From: Bradyrhizobium tropiciagri
GTDB lineage: Bacteria; Pseudomonadota; Alphaproteobacteria; Rhizobiales; Xanthobacteraceae
Length of the DNA: 64,000 nt
Assembly (NCBI RefSeq): GCF_018130505.1
Contig: NZ_JAFCKH010000001.1
Location: 1 to 64,000, forward strand
Reading direction: 5' to 3'
In this document: one piece after another, positions 1-8,621 of the stretch
Position numbering within the stretch: position 1 is the stretch's first letter
Layout: each line of letters starts with the position of its first letter
Made by a program: the position numbers and the translations under genes
The notes under the pieces: model-generated
Databases searched by the model: none
Told to the model about the DNA's origin: nothing
The model's input: only the letters and a program-made list of their open reading frames with translations

Positions 1-1519
1 TGTCAGTAGCTCGTGATCTGTCGCCTGTTTGTAGCTCGTGAAGTGTCGTGTTTTCGGTGCCCCGGAACAAGGGGGACACGATGGGCACGGCATCCATTCA
101 CGAAGGTGTACGACGGATGCGGTTTTCAAGTTTGTTGGAGCGGACGGAGGCCAAGGAGCTGACGCAGGAGGCGGCTTCAGAGGTTCTGGGGATCAGCGTG
201 CGGACATTTCAACGTTGGGCAGAACGCTACGAGGCAGAGGGCGATGACGGGCTTGTCGACCGGCGGATGGGTCGCCGCTCGCCACGGCGAGCGCCGGAGG
301 AAGAGCTTGAGCGGATGCTGGGGCTGTTCCGGGACAAGTACGCGGACTTCACGGTGAAGCATTTCCACGAGCAGCTGCAAAAGCGGCATGGCTATATGCT
401 GGGCTATACGGTGACCAAGCGAGCCCTGCACGCGGCAGGCCTGGTGCGGAAGGCGCCGAAGCGTTCGGCGCACCGCAAGAAGCGCCCGCGCCGGCCGCTT
501 CGGGGCATGCTGCTGCACCAGGACGGATCGCGCTACGCTTGGATCGAAGGTCTGCCCGCGATGGACCTGATCGTCACGATGGACGATGCGACCAGCGAGG
601 TCTATTCGATGGTTCTGGTCGAGGAAGAAGGAACGGTCTCGACCTTCCAAGCCTTGCGCGAAGTGATTGGCGAGCATGGCCTGTTCTGCGCGCTCTACAC
701 CGACCGCGGCAGCCATTATTTCCTTACCCCTAAAGCCGGCGAGAAGGTCTCGAAGACGCAACAAACCCAGGTCGGACGGGCCTTGTCGCATCTTGGGATC
801 GAGCATATCGCAGCCTATTCGCCGCAGGCGCGCGGACGCTCCGAGCGGTTGTTCGGCACCTTGCAGGATCGGCTGCCGAAGGAGTTGCGGCTTGCCGGGA
901 TCACGACGCTCGATGCTGCCAACGCGTGGCTGAAGGCGCATTACATCCCCGGGCACAACGCAGTGTTTGCGATCAGGCCCGAACAGGAAGGCACGGCATT
1001 CGTGGCCGACCGACACGAGGCTTGGCGCGAGGCGCTGTGTGTGATCGAGGAGCGAACCGTCGCCAACGATAATACCGTTGCATGGAACGGTCGGCGGCTG
1101 CAGCTGCCGCAGAGCCGGCTCAGGCCTCACTTCGTCAAGGCCGTGGTGCGGGTACATGAGTATCCCGATGGCACCCTCAGCGTGTTCCTCGGACCGCATC
1201 GGTTGGCAATGTTTAGCGCCAACGGACAGCAGATCAGCCCCGACGCGCCTCAGCCTGGCTGCGTGCTCGGAGCCGTCAAGGACAAGCCCTTGCGGGCGCG
1301 CAAGCGCGCGTCCTTGACCGCTCCTGCGCGCGCCGCCGCCAAGATCGTGCGGGTCGGGGCGGAGAAACGGGCTTCAAGTCGAACAAAGAAACTCACCCGA
1401 AAGGCTAAAACCGACGCAACAGCCGTGGCATGATCATTCAGGGAAAGCCGTCCCCGCCTTCCGGCTAACCTGCAAATCACAAACGAAGGCGACAGATCAC
1501 GAGCTACAAAAACACGACA
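1..1519 (+). mobile_element. ISNCY-type insertion sequence, left edge at or just before base 1
   Basis: A single transposase gene lies between inverted ends. The right end (1488-1519) read outward begins tgtcgtgtttttgtagctcg. The left end carries the same core tagctcgtgatctgtcgcc at 7-25, and its inverse is at 1488-1506. The short motif tagctcgtga also recurs at 32-41 beside a second copy of tgtcgtgttt, so the left end holds iterated subterminal sites, probably bound by the transposase. The exact left boundary and any target duplication cannot be read because the window starts here. The right end stops about 70 bp before the DUF1491 gene. Confidence 0.85.
81..1433 (+). CDS. ISNCY-family transposase (HTH plus DDE integrase core)
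   Basis: The 450-residue product should catalyse movement of its element by DNA cleavage and strand transfer. The N-terminus has a helix-turn-helix region (LTQEAASEVLGISVRTFQRW), followed by a basic linker rich in Arg/Lys. An RNase-H-fold integrase core follows: LHQDGSRYAW carries the first catalytic Asp, ALYTDRGSHY the second, and SPQARGRSERLFGTLQ the Glu helix. The DDE triad therefore looks intact and the element may be active. I chose the ATG at 81 because caagggggacac lies just upstream. An in-frame ATG at 48 lacks such a site. The Arg/Lys-rich tail is typical of the group. Confidence 0.9.
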   Translation: MGTASIHEGVRRMRFSSLLERTEAKELTQEAASEVLGISVRTFQRWAERYEAEGDDGLVDRRMGRRSPRRAPEEELERMLGLFRDKYADFTVKHFHEQLQKRHGYMLGYTVTKRALHAAGLVRKAPKRSAHRKKRPRRPLRGMLLHQDGSRYAWIEGLPAMDLIVTMDDATSEVYSMVLVEEEGTVSTFQALREVIGEHGLFCALYTDRGSHYFLTPKAGEKVSKTQQTQVGRALSHLGIEHIAAYSPQARGRSERLFGTLQDRLPKELRLAGITTLDAANAWLKAHYIPGHNAVFAIRPEQEGTAFVADRHEAWREALCVIEERTVANDNTVAWNGRRLQLPQSRLRPHFVKAVVRVHEYPDGTLSVFLGPHRLAMFSANGQQISPDAPQPGCVLGAVKDKPLRARKRASLTAPARAAAKIVRVGAEKRASSRTKKLTRKAKTDATAVA

Positions 1520-1592
1520 TCTTCACCCGCTACGGACACCGGCGGACTTGCGTGATTGGACGTGGCCGCATCGCTGCCCTATAGGTCGGCGC

Positions 1593-1937
1593 ATGCGATT
1601 AAAGAGCAGTATTTGGGTGGCCGCCTATCTGCGCCGCTGCCAGACCGAGGGCGTGTTCGGCGCAGTCCGCAAGAAGGGCGCCGAGGAGGCCGGTGCCGTG
1701 TTCGTCAAGGTCGCGCTGATGGACGGCAACGCCATGCTGTACGTGCCGGCGCCGCAGACGGTCTATGACGAGGGCCGGCCGGTCGAGCGTCTGTTCGTGT
1801 CGGCCGCGCCGCAGCCGGTGCCCGAGCCGTCGGTCGAGGAGCGATTGGCAAAGGAGCTCCGCTTCGATCCCGACGCATGGATCGTCGAGACCGAGGATCG
1901 CGCCGGGCGGCATTTTCTCGATCTGGCGAAGAGCTAG
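1593..1937 (+). CDS. DUF1491 family protein
   Basis: This 114-residue protein of unknown function begins MRLKSSIWVAAYLRRCQ, which I recognise as the start of the DUF1491 family common in Rhizobiales. The body has VFVKVALMDGNAMLYVPAPQ, a Pro-rich hinge, and a C-terminal stretch RFDPDAWIVETEDRAGRHFL. An in-frame extension to 1548 exists, but family homology begins at the Met at 1593. The insertion sequence ends 73 bp upstream and has probably replaced its original promoter context. The stop overlaps that of the convergent DUF2336 gene by 4 bp (ctag). Confidence 0.85.
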   Translation: MRLKSSIWVAAYLRRCQTEGVFGAVRKKGAEEAGAVFVKVALMDGNAMLYVPAPQTVYDEGRPVERLFVSAAPQPVPEPSVEERLAKELRFDPDAWIVETEDRAGRHFLDLAKS

Positions 1938-2905
1938 CTTTTTGATGTCTGGCTGCGGATCGCGGGCGCGCTGCCGGGCTGCACCGCCGGCCGTGTCAGC
2001 GAGGATGCCGCGCGCGCGTGATGGCGTTCGTCGTCGTAGAGCGAGGCGCGATACTTGCCGCGCGCCACCGCCATGGTGGAGCCGCGCCAGGCGGCCAGCA
2101 GCACCAGCGCCGAGCGTTCGCTCAGACGATCGTAGAGCCGCGACAGCCGGTAGACATAGTTGACCGACGAGCCCGCGTCTGGATTGAGGAACATCAGGAT
2201 GCGCTGGAACGCGGCGCCCGACATGTCGAGCGCGCGCATCGCGCAGGCGAGCGGCTCGCCGCCGGGATCGTTCACCACCTGTGCGGCGATCCGCGACGGC
2301 AGGATCAACGCTTCGCCGACCTCGAGCGTGAAATTGTCGAGATCCTCGGCAAACGCCGCCATCTCCAGGATGTGGATCGCGCGCGCGGCGCGGGCGGCCG
2401 GAAGCCGTGCCGCGGCCTTCAGCGGCGTCTCCTGCAGATTGTGCAGGATCTGCGCGCGCTCGCTGGCGCGGGCGGCAAAGAACATGTCGGCGATCTCGGC
2501 GGCATCGTTCGGCCGCATCGCAAGGCTCGCGGCCATCCGCTGCTGAGCTTCGGTCGGCAGCCTGACCGGCGGCGCGGGTGGGGCGGCGGCGGGGATCGGC
2601 GCGGCCGCCGGCATGGCCTCGCCGGGAGCGGCGCGCCGCAGGCCGAGCTTGTCGATGATCCTGGCGGGCGTGGCGGGATAGACAGCAAGCCGCGCGCGAA
2701 CCGCGGCGCGCGTCGCGTCATCGACTTCGTCGATCAGGCGCGAGGTCAACTCGACGAATTGCTGCTCTTCGTCCGCGGAGTGGGCGCTGGCCTGCACATA
2801 AAGGTCGGTCAGGACGCGCAGCAGCGTCGGGCGGATGTCGACGCCTTCGCGACGCGAGAGCGTCATCAGCCCATCGAAACCCGGAAACAATGGAGCTGCG
2901 CTCAT
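1934..2905 (-). CDS. DUF2336 domain-containing protein
   Basis: The 323-residue protein is predicted to be cytosolic, with no signal peptide or membrane segment. It matches the helical-repeat DUF2336 family found across Rhizobiales. The N-terminal half has HEAT-like helices (DLYVQASAHSADEEQQFVELT, TRAAVRARLAVYPATPARII). A Pro/Ala linker follows near residues 95-115, then a second helical block (QRMAASLAMRPNDAAEIADMF). Function is unknown. It stands alone on the minus strand, with its stop overlapping that of the DUF1491 gene. A divergent short gene starts about 255 bp away at 3161. Confidence 0.85.
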   Translation of the reverse strand: MSAAPLFPGFDGLMTLSRREGVDIRPTLLRVLTDLYVQASAHSADEEQQFVELTSRLIDEVDDATRAAVRARLAVYPATPARIIDKLGLRRAAPGEAMPAAAPIPAAAPPAPPVRLPTEAQQRMAASLAMRPNDAAEIADMFFAARASERAQILHNLQETPLKAAARLPAARAARAIHILEMAAFAEDLDNFTLEVGEALILPSRIAAQVVNDPGGEPLACAMRALDMSGAAFQRILMFLNPDAGSSVNYVYRLSRLYDRLSERSALVLLAAWRGSTMAVARGKYRASLYDDERHHARAASSLTRPAVQPGSAPAIRSQTSKS

Positions 2906-3160
2906 TTCAGGCGTACGCGACTGGATAAGGATTCAGTTTCGAAAACCGTGTGCAGCTGGGAGCTTAGGCGGGTTGCTTTAAGGGGCAGTTAAGGAAAACA
3001 GCTCGTGAAGGCGAACGCTCGGATTTGCACGTGTCCCTTAAGGCACAGCGCGATATCCGTAGCCGTCCGTGCCGGAGGCTTAAGATACCATTAACCATGC
3101 GCGTTCTTAACTGACGCCTGCGCGGGGCAAATCACGTCCGCGTGGGGGCCAGAGGGGAAC

Positions 3161-3355
3161 ATGGGCACCATCATTGAATTTCCGGCGGATGCGGCTACGC
3201 GGCGGCCGAGCGTGATGGACGGCGCAAGCGAACGCGTGGGTACCGTGCTGATCCTTCCCGTCGTCCGGATCGAACGCACCGCCGAGGAGACCGGCGGGGG
3301 TCGCGGACCGGAAGAGGGGACTGCACCGGGCCGCCGTCGCCGCCGGCGATCCTGA
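3161..3355 (+). CDS. small hypothetical protein, basic tail
   Basis: A 64-residue ORF begins MGTIIEFPADAATRR and ends in a run of arginines (GRRRRRRS). A good ribosome site (gaggggaac) precedes the ATG. The opening resembles short Rhizobiales hypothetical proteins that start with a similar IIEFP motif, but I cannot assign a function. It lies 17 bp upstream of a lipoprotein gene on the same strand and may be co-transcribed with it. Coding status rests on start-site quality and position only. Confidence 0.55.
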   Translation: MGTIIEFPADAATRRPSVMDGASERVGTVLILPVVRIERTAEETGGGRGPEEGTAPGRRRRRRS

Positions 3356-3372
3356 TCGCGGGATATCGTGCG

Positions 3373-4125
3373 ATGCCGCGCCGTGCGCAGCCGATCTTTC
3401 CGGCGCTGATCCTGCTGTTGGCGGGCGCGGCGCTTGCCGGCTGCAGCGGCGGTGATTTCGGCCGCACCCGCGCCGACTTCCGCAACGACGACATGCACCG
3501 CTGGCTCGGCACCGAGGCGACCAACAGCATCGGCATGAAGTCATCGCAATTTCAGCTCACCGAGCATGAGCGGCAGTTGCGCGATCTCGCCTACCAGTTC
3601 ATCGAGCCGCCGCTGTCGCGCCCGGCGTGGAAGAGCGTGTTCGGAGACTACCAGAAGCTGCCGGCGCCATGGCGACAGAACGTGGTGTTCGACCGCACCG
3701 CCTATGGCCGCAACCTGATCGACGAGCCGCACCGCTCGTTCGCCTCGCGCTACTCGCTCTTGGTCGACGACGTCCGTGACGACATCACCCGCTTCGAGCC
3801 GTTCTTCGCCATCGCGGCCCAGGTGCTCGAACTGGACTGCAGGCGCAGCGCGAGCCTCAGGGTGATCGCGGACGTATCGCCGCGCGAACGTGCGGATGCG
3901 GTCGCGCGGATCGAAGAGAACGCGTTGATCGTGCAATGGGTGCAGCAGGCCCTGCAGCGGCGCATCGCGTCCTATCGCTGGGCACTGGAACGGCTGGTGA
4001 TCCAGGCACCGGACGGCATGGCTGCCGACGCCGAACGTCAGATCAACGAACTCGCCCGGCTCGCCGGCACCGTACAGTTGTCCGCCTGCCAGGGAGCGGT
4101 GGCAGGGGTGGTGACGAAGGGGTAG
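3373..4125 (+). CDS. putative lipoprotein of unknown function
   Basis: The 250-residue product has a type II signal peptide: basic MPRRAQ, hydrophobic FPALILLLAGAAL, and lipobox LAGC with the acylated Cys near residue 23. The mature part is largely helical and charged, with no motif I recognise (HERQLRDLAYQFIEPPLSRP, RIEENALIVQWVQQALQRRI). It should be anchored in the inner or outer membrane facing the periplasm. It is convergent with the DUF1254 gene, with only 26 bp between the stops. A weak GC-rich inverted repeat (aggcccgc / gcgggct) lies there. Confidence 0.75.
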   Translation: MPRRAQPIFPALILLLAGAALAGCSGGDFGRTRADFRNDDMHRWLGTEATNSIGMKSSQFQLTEHERQLRDLAYQFIEPPLSRPAWKSVFGDYQKLPAPWRQNVVFDRTAYGRNLIDEPHRSFASRYSLLVDDVRDDITRFEPFFAIAAQVLELDCRRSASLRVIADVSPRERADAVARIEENALIVQWVQQALQRRIASYRWALERLVIQAPDGMAADAERQINELARLAGTVQLSACQGAVAGVVTKG

Positions 4126-4151
4126 GCCCGCTTCGCTTGCCTCGGTGCGGG

Positions 4152-4775
4152 CTAGCGCTTGCGCGCCGGAGGCGGCGGCGCCGGGGCAGGGGCGGGCTGT
4201 GGCGGCGGCTCCTGCTTGGCCGCGACCGGCTCGCTCTGCACCTTGCAGGTCGAGGCTGCGAGCGAGGCCTGGGCCTGCGGCATCAGGCCGGGCTCCGGCG
4301 CCAGCGCCTTCAACAGGATCAGTCCGGTCGAGGTCGGCGAGTCGATGATCAGCCGGTCGGCCGCGGTGACTTCCTCGTCTTCCGGCAGGTCGTTGTGCTG
4401 CGCCTCGGTCATCAGGTCGAGCTCGATCACCTTCTTGCCGGCGGAGCGGTCGTTGATGGCGTAGTAGGCGACCTCGTTGCGGGTGTAGAACGATACCGAG
4501 GTATAGGCTTGGCTCACCGGCACGGTGAGCTTGATCGGCCCACCGGAGAGATCGTAGCGGCAGATCGCCATCGCGAAGGCCGGATCCATCAGCGGCAGCG
4601 GCGAGTTGTTCGGATCGGCCAGCGGCAGCTGCGTCACCTCGTTCAGTTTCGTCATCGGCGTCAGCCGCGAATAGGCGTCCTGCGAGGCGATCCGCGGCAG
4701 CGCCAGCACGCTGACGAGATGGACCACGCCGCCAAGCAGCACGCCCGCCAGGATGGTGAACACGATTCGGATCAT
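4152..4775 (-). CDS. DUF1254 domain-containing membrane-anchored protein
   Basis: The 207-residue protein has one N-terminal membrane helix (MIRIVFTILAGVLLGGVVHL) and then a DUF1254-like domain (YSRLTPMTKLNEVTQLPLAD, MDPAFAMAICRYDLSGG, YTSVSFYTRNEVAYYAINDR). A Pro/Ala-rich basic tail ends it. In many bacteria DUF1254 and DUF1214 form one polypeptide. Here they are two genes: the start overlaps the DUF1214 stop by ATGA, so translation is coupled. Function is unknown, and membrane anchoring with the domain in the periplasm is the likely topology. The start at 4775 is chosen for the overlap and the membrane helix. Confidence 0.8.
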   Translation of the reverse strand: MIRIVFTILAGVLLGGVVHLVSVLALPRIASQDAYSRLTPMTKLNEVTQLPLADPNNSPLPLMDPAFAMAICRYDLSGGPIKLTVPVSQAYTSVSFYTRNEVAYYAINDRSAGKKVIELDLMTEAQHNDLPEDEEVTAADRLIIDSPTSTGLILLKALAPEPGLMPQAQASLAASTCKVQSEPVAAKQEPPPQPAPAPAPPPPARKR

Positions 4776-5350
4776 TTGCAGCCCGTCGTCGTGATCGCCG
4801 GCATCGGCGCGTCGCGCTGCGTCCGCGTCGCCACCCCGACCGGCGTGTCGTAGAGGCGCAGCATCAGCGCATAGCGCTCGATGCCACCTGTTGGCAGCCA
4901 GTTGCCGGTGCGCGAGCGCGAGGCGATGTGGATCTCGAAGGTCCCGTCGGAGGCGCGGATGATCTCCTGGCTGGTGAAGCCGTAGCGCTGCAGCGCGTTC
5001 GCGACCAGATGGCCCTTGCGGTCGAACAGCGTCAGCGTCCAGAACCGCGCCGCAGGGGTGACGCCGCTGACGACGACGTCGCAGCGGCCGTCGAGCGGCT
5101 TGTTCTTGTCGTCTGATGTCGCCGAGAAGGAGATGCCGTCTCCGGTGCCGATCGGCAGCTCGCCGCTGCGCGCGATGGTGGCGCGCGAGTAGGGGTCGAC
5201 GTCGGAGGTGCCGTTCTTCGGCCGCGCGGTCCACGCGCCGATCTTCAGTGTGCCGAGATCGGTGCCGCGCGTCGCGGTGGCGTAGGTCAGGCCGAGCCCG
5301 ACGGCGGCGGCGATCACGAGCGCCAGCAGGGTGGTGAGAAGCAGCCGCAC
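4772..5350 (-). CDS. DUF1214 domain-containing protein
   Basis: The 192-residue product starts with a hydrophobic anchor or signal (MRLLLTTLLALVIAAAVGLG) and then a DUF1214 beta-sandwich-like domain. Family-like stretches include NGTSDVDPYSRATIARSGEL, RFWTLTLFDRKGHLVANALQ and GIERYALMLRLYDTPVG. It is the first gene of a coupled pair with the DUF1254 gene, overlapping it by 4 bp. It follows the PBP1A gene by a single base (PBP1A stop at 5352, this start at 5350), so all three are probably in one transcript. The biochemical role is unknown. The tie to PBP1A suggests envelope function, which is inference. Confidence 0.8.
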   Translation of the reverse strand: MRLLLTTLLALVIAAAVGLGLTYATATRGTDLGTLKIGAWTARPKNGTSDVDPYSRATIARSGELPIGTGDGISFSATSDDKNKPLDGRCDVVVSGVTPAARFWTLTLFDRKGHLVANALQRYGFTSQEIIRASDGTFEIHIASRSRTGNWLPTGGIERYALMLRLYDTPVGVATRTQRDAPMPAITTTGCK

Positions 5351-5351
5351 G

Positions 5352-7649
5352 TCAGTTCTTGCGTGGCACGGTCGCGGTGGGGGTGCCGTCCGGCCCGGCC
5401 GCGGCGATGTAATTCTCGGGGAAGGCGAGCGCGCTCGAGGATTCCGATTTGCCGGTGTTGGATGGATCGTTCAGCGTGGTCTTGCCGGTGTTCTTTTCAG
5501 CAGTCCTCGCCGCGTCGTCGAGCAGCTTCTCGACCCGCACCAGGACATCGGCGCCGCGCTTGGTCAGCACCGGCGGCGGACCCGGCTTGGTCTCCAGCAC
5601 CTTCGGCGCCGCGTTCGCCTGCGCATTGGCCTGCGTTGGCTGCGGCAGCTTCTGGCCCATGCCGACGCCGACGAGCTCGCGCACCTCGACGCCCTGATGC
5701 GCCGTGACCATGATATCGTGCCAGGTCTGCGCCGGCAGCGAGCCGCCGGTCATGCGGTTGGTCGGCGAGTAGTCGTCATTGCCGTACCAGACCGCGCAGG
5801 TGAAGTTGCCGGTATAGCCGACGAACCAGGCGTCGCGATAGGCGTTGGTGGTGCCGGTCTTGCCCGCGGTCGGAATGCCGTCGAGCGCGGCACGGCGCGC
5901 GGTGCCTTCGCTGACCACGTGGCTCATCATGCCGGCCATGTCGGCGGCGATGTTCGGCGGAATCGCCTGCTTCGGCTTCGGCCCGTCGCGATCCCAGCGC
6001 CACACCAGGTCGCCGGCGCCGGTGCGCACCTCCAGCACCGAGTGCGGCGTCACCGACTTGCCCCGGTTCGGGAAGGTCGCGTAGGCGACCGCGTGCTCGA
6101 GCACCGTGACTTCGTCGGAGCCGATCGGCAGCGACGGCGTGTCGGGCAGCGGCGCCTTGAGGCCGAAGCGGCGCGCCACCTCGATGATCTTGGCGCGGCC
6201 GGCCTTCGGCCCTTCCTTGCCGCCCATCATGATCGACAGTTTTACCGGAACCACGTTGATCGAGCGGGTGATCGCCTGCGTCAGCGTCACCGAGCCGGAA
6301 TAGGAGTGGCCATAGTTCTGCGGGCACCAATTGCCGATGCACACCGGGCCGTCGACGATCTTCGAGTTCGGCGTGAAGCCGTTCAGCAGCGCGGTGGTGT
6401 AGACATAGGGCTTGAACGACGAGCCCGGCTGGCGATAGGCGTCGGTGGCGCGGTTGAACTGGCTCGCGCCGTAGTCGCGGCCGCCGACCATGGCGCGGAT
6501 GCCGCCGTCGAGATCCGACACCACGGTTGCCGCCTGCGTCGCGTGATAGTCGCGCCCGAACTGGCGCAGCTGGTTCTCGATCGCTTCCTCGGCCGCGTGC
6601 TGCACGTTCATGTCGATCGCGGTGCGGACCACGAAGACGCGCTCGGTGTAGGATTTCGGGAAGGTGTCGACCAGCTTGCGCATCTCGTCGAAGGCGTAGT
6701 CGAGATAGTAGTTCGGCGAATTCTCATCGCGTCGGTCGACCGCCACCGCCGGATTGCGGCGGGCGCCGAACACCTGGCCCTCGGTCATGAAGCCGGCATC
6801 GACCAGATTATCGAGCACGACGTTGGCGCGGGCGCGCGCCGCGGGCAGGTTGATGTGCGGGGCGTATTTGGTCGGCGCCTTGAACAGACCGGCGAGCATC
6901 GCGGCTTCCGCGAGGTTCACGTCGCGCACCGACTTGTTGAAGTAGAAGTGCGCCGCGCCGTCGACGCCGAAGGTGCCGCCGCCCATATAGGCGCGGTCGA
7001 GATAGAGCTTCAGGATCTCGTTCTTGGTGAGGCGCGTCTCCAGCCAGATCGCGAGGAAGGCTTCCTTCACCTTGCGCTCGATGGTGCGCTCATTGTTGAG
7101 GAACAGGTTCTTGGCGAGCTGCTGGGTGATCGACGAGCCGCCCTGGCGGACGCCGCCAGCCTGCGCGTTGGTGACGAGCGCGCGGGCGAGGCCCGGGATG
7201 TCGATGCCGAAATGGTCGTAGAAGCGGCGGTCTTCGGTCGCCAGCGTCGCCTTGATCAGGTTGTCCGGAAAGTCTTCCAGCGGAATCGAGTCGTTATGCT
7301 TGATGCCGCGGCTGCCGATCGGATTGCCGTAGCGGTCGAGGAAGGTCACCGCGAGGTCGGATTTCTTCAGCCAGTCCTCGTCGGCGGTCTCGCGAAACGC
7401 AGGGATCGCCAGCGTCAGCAGCAGGATCATGCCGCCGAGCCCAAGCGTCGCGGCCTCCGACAGCGGCTCGATGAACACCCAGCGCTTCCAGCGGCCGACA
7501 TAGAAGCGGTCCATGAAGGTAGAGTAGCGCTCGAACAGCTCGCGCAGGCCGCGGCCCGACGCGAACAGGGTCGCGCCGAAGCGCGCGTCGAGGTCCAGGA
7601 AAAAGTTCCGGACGTTCTGCTTCCAATGCGGCGGTAGGATCTGGCGCAC
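5352..7649 (-). CDS. mrcA: Penicillin-binding protein 1A (class A, bifunctional)
   Basis: The 765-residue enzyme polymerises lipid II into glycan strands and cross-links peptides in the periplasm. A short cytosolic tail and a TM helix near residues 67-84 precede the GT51 domain, with catalytic Glu in EDRRFYDHFGID (139-150) and the SSITQQLAKNLF motif (172-183). The transpeptidase has SSFKP with nucleophile Ser near 410, an SIN triad further on, and KTGT near 596, so both active sites look intact. No ATG fits the family N-terminus, and GTG at 7649 gives the expected MRQILPPHWK start. A DUF1214/DUF1254 pair follows immediately. Confidence 0.95.
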   Translation of the reverse strand: MRQILPPHWKQNVRNFFLDLDARFGATLFASGRGLRELFERYSTFMDRFYVGRWKRWVFIEPLSEAATLGLGGMILLLTLAIPAFRETADEDWLKKSDLAVTFLDRYGNPIGSRGIKHNDSIPLEDFPDNLIKATLATEDRRFYDHFGIDIPGLARALVTNAQAGGVRQGGSSITQQLAKNLFLNNERTIERKVKEAFLAIWLETRLTKNEILKLYLDRAYMGGGTFGVDGAAHFYFNKSVRDVNLAEAAMLAGLFKAPTKYAPHINLPAARARANVVLDNLVDAGFMTEGQVFGARRNPAVAVDRRDENSPNYYLDYAFDEMRKLVDTFPKSYTERVFVVRTAIDMNVQHAAEEAIENQLRQFGRDYHATQAATVVSDLDGGIRAMVGGRDYGASQFNRATDAYRQPGSSFKPYVYTTALLNGFTPNSKIVDGPVCIGNWCPQNYGHSYSGSVTLTQAITRSINVVPVKLSIMMGGKEGPKAGRAKIIEVARRFGLKAPLPDTPSLPIGSDEVTVLEHAVAYATFPNRGKSVTPHSVLEVRTGAGDLVWRWDRDGPKPKQAIPPNIAADMAGMMSHVVSEGTARRAALDGIPTAGKTGTTNAYRDAWFVGYTGNFTCAVWYGNDDYSPTNRMTGGSLPAQTWHDIMVTAHQGVEVRELVGVGMGQKLPQPTQANAQANAAPKVLETKPGPPPVLTKRGADVLVRVEKLLDDAARTAEKNTGKTTLNDPSNTGKSESSSALAFPENYIAAAGPDGTPTATVPRKN

Positions 7650-7925
7650 CGGGGCCCTTGATCAGTTCGACAGTGCTGCAGGCGCCAAAAGCGGCGCCGA
7701 CGCGCGTCTTGCTTGGATGTTGCGGCAAACCCAAGGCGTTTTTGCGTCGTTGGGCACTCGTTCGTTGTTCTATCCGAGCGGCTGCCATAAACCAATGGCG
7801 GGCCTTGTGAATTTAATGAGAGGGCTAACGCTGCCCACCGCCTTTTGCAGCCCCGCAAAACCACCCCCTTGCGCGCGTCCCTGCGGCACCCCAAAACGAG
7901 CCGCATCGGCCTTAAACAGGGAATC

Positions 7926-8462
7926 ATGACCGCACCGCCCAAACGCCAGTCGGACCAGGAGGGATTCTTCTGGAAAACCAAGACGTTGGAAGAGATGTCC
8001 AACGCCGAATGGGAGAGCCTGTGTGACGGCTGTGCGCGTTGCTGCCTGGAGAAGCTCGAGGATGAGGACACCGGGAAGATCTACTTCACCCATATCTCCT
8101 GCAAGCTGCTCGATTCCGGTCTGTGTACCTGCAAGGACTACCAGAACCGCTCCGACAAGGTTCCGGACTGCGTCCGCCTGACGCCTGAGAACGTCCGCAC
8201 CCTGAACTGGCTGCCGCCGAGCTGCGGCTATCGTCTCGTGGCCGAGGGGCGCGACCTCTATTGGTGGCACCCGCTGATCTCCGGCGATCCCAACACCGTC
8301 CATGAAGCCGGCGTTTCGGTGCGCGGCCGGGTGGAGGGCACCGAGATCGACGTCAATGATGCCGACCTCGAGGATCACATCGTGCGTTGGCCCGGACTGC
8401 TGCCGAGACAAGCAAAGCTGAAGAAGCGGCCGAGGGTGTTGGGCAAGACGTCCAAAGCGTGA
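7926..8462 (+). CDS. YcgN-type cysteine-cluster protein (UPF0260)
   Basis: A 178-residue soluble protein of the YcgN/UPF0260 family. Its Cys motifs CDGCARCC (near residue 36), [14 protein letters not shown] and CVRL/CGY are the hallmark of a Zn/Fe-binding cysteine cluster (pfam CxxCxxCC). [17 protein letters not shown] is another conserved family stretch. The biochemical role is unknown. The ATG at 7926 gives the family N-terminus. Longer in-frame ORF space upstream runs into the divergent PBP1A promoter region. It stands alone, 160 bp before the exporter gene. Confidence 0.9.
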   Translation: MTAPPKRQSDQEGFFWKTKTLEEMSNAEWESLCDGCARCCLEKLEDEDTGKIYFTHISCKLLDSGLCTCKDYQNRSDKVPDCVRLTPENVRTLNWLPPSCGYRLVAEGRDLYWWHPLISGDPNTVHEAGVSVRGRVEGTEIDVNDADLEDHIVRWPGLLPRQAKLKKRPRVLGKTSKA

Positions 8463-8621
8463 CGCGATCACGGCTGCTTGCATCACATCGGCGCGAGGAC
8501 GCCGGGGCGGGATGCACCCATGCGCCGAGCCACCTGCCTCAGCATCGCGTTGCAGCATACATTCGAAATTGAGAATGATTCCATCGCGGGCGCGGGCTCG
8601 CGCAGCAGATTTACGCCTCAA

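Noticed and set aside
5331-7637. 768-codon plus-strand frame
   Set aside because: It is fully antisense to the PBP1A gene, which has all expected motifs. Its translation is Arg/His/Gly/Val-rich without domains, a common GC-rich shadow.
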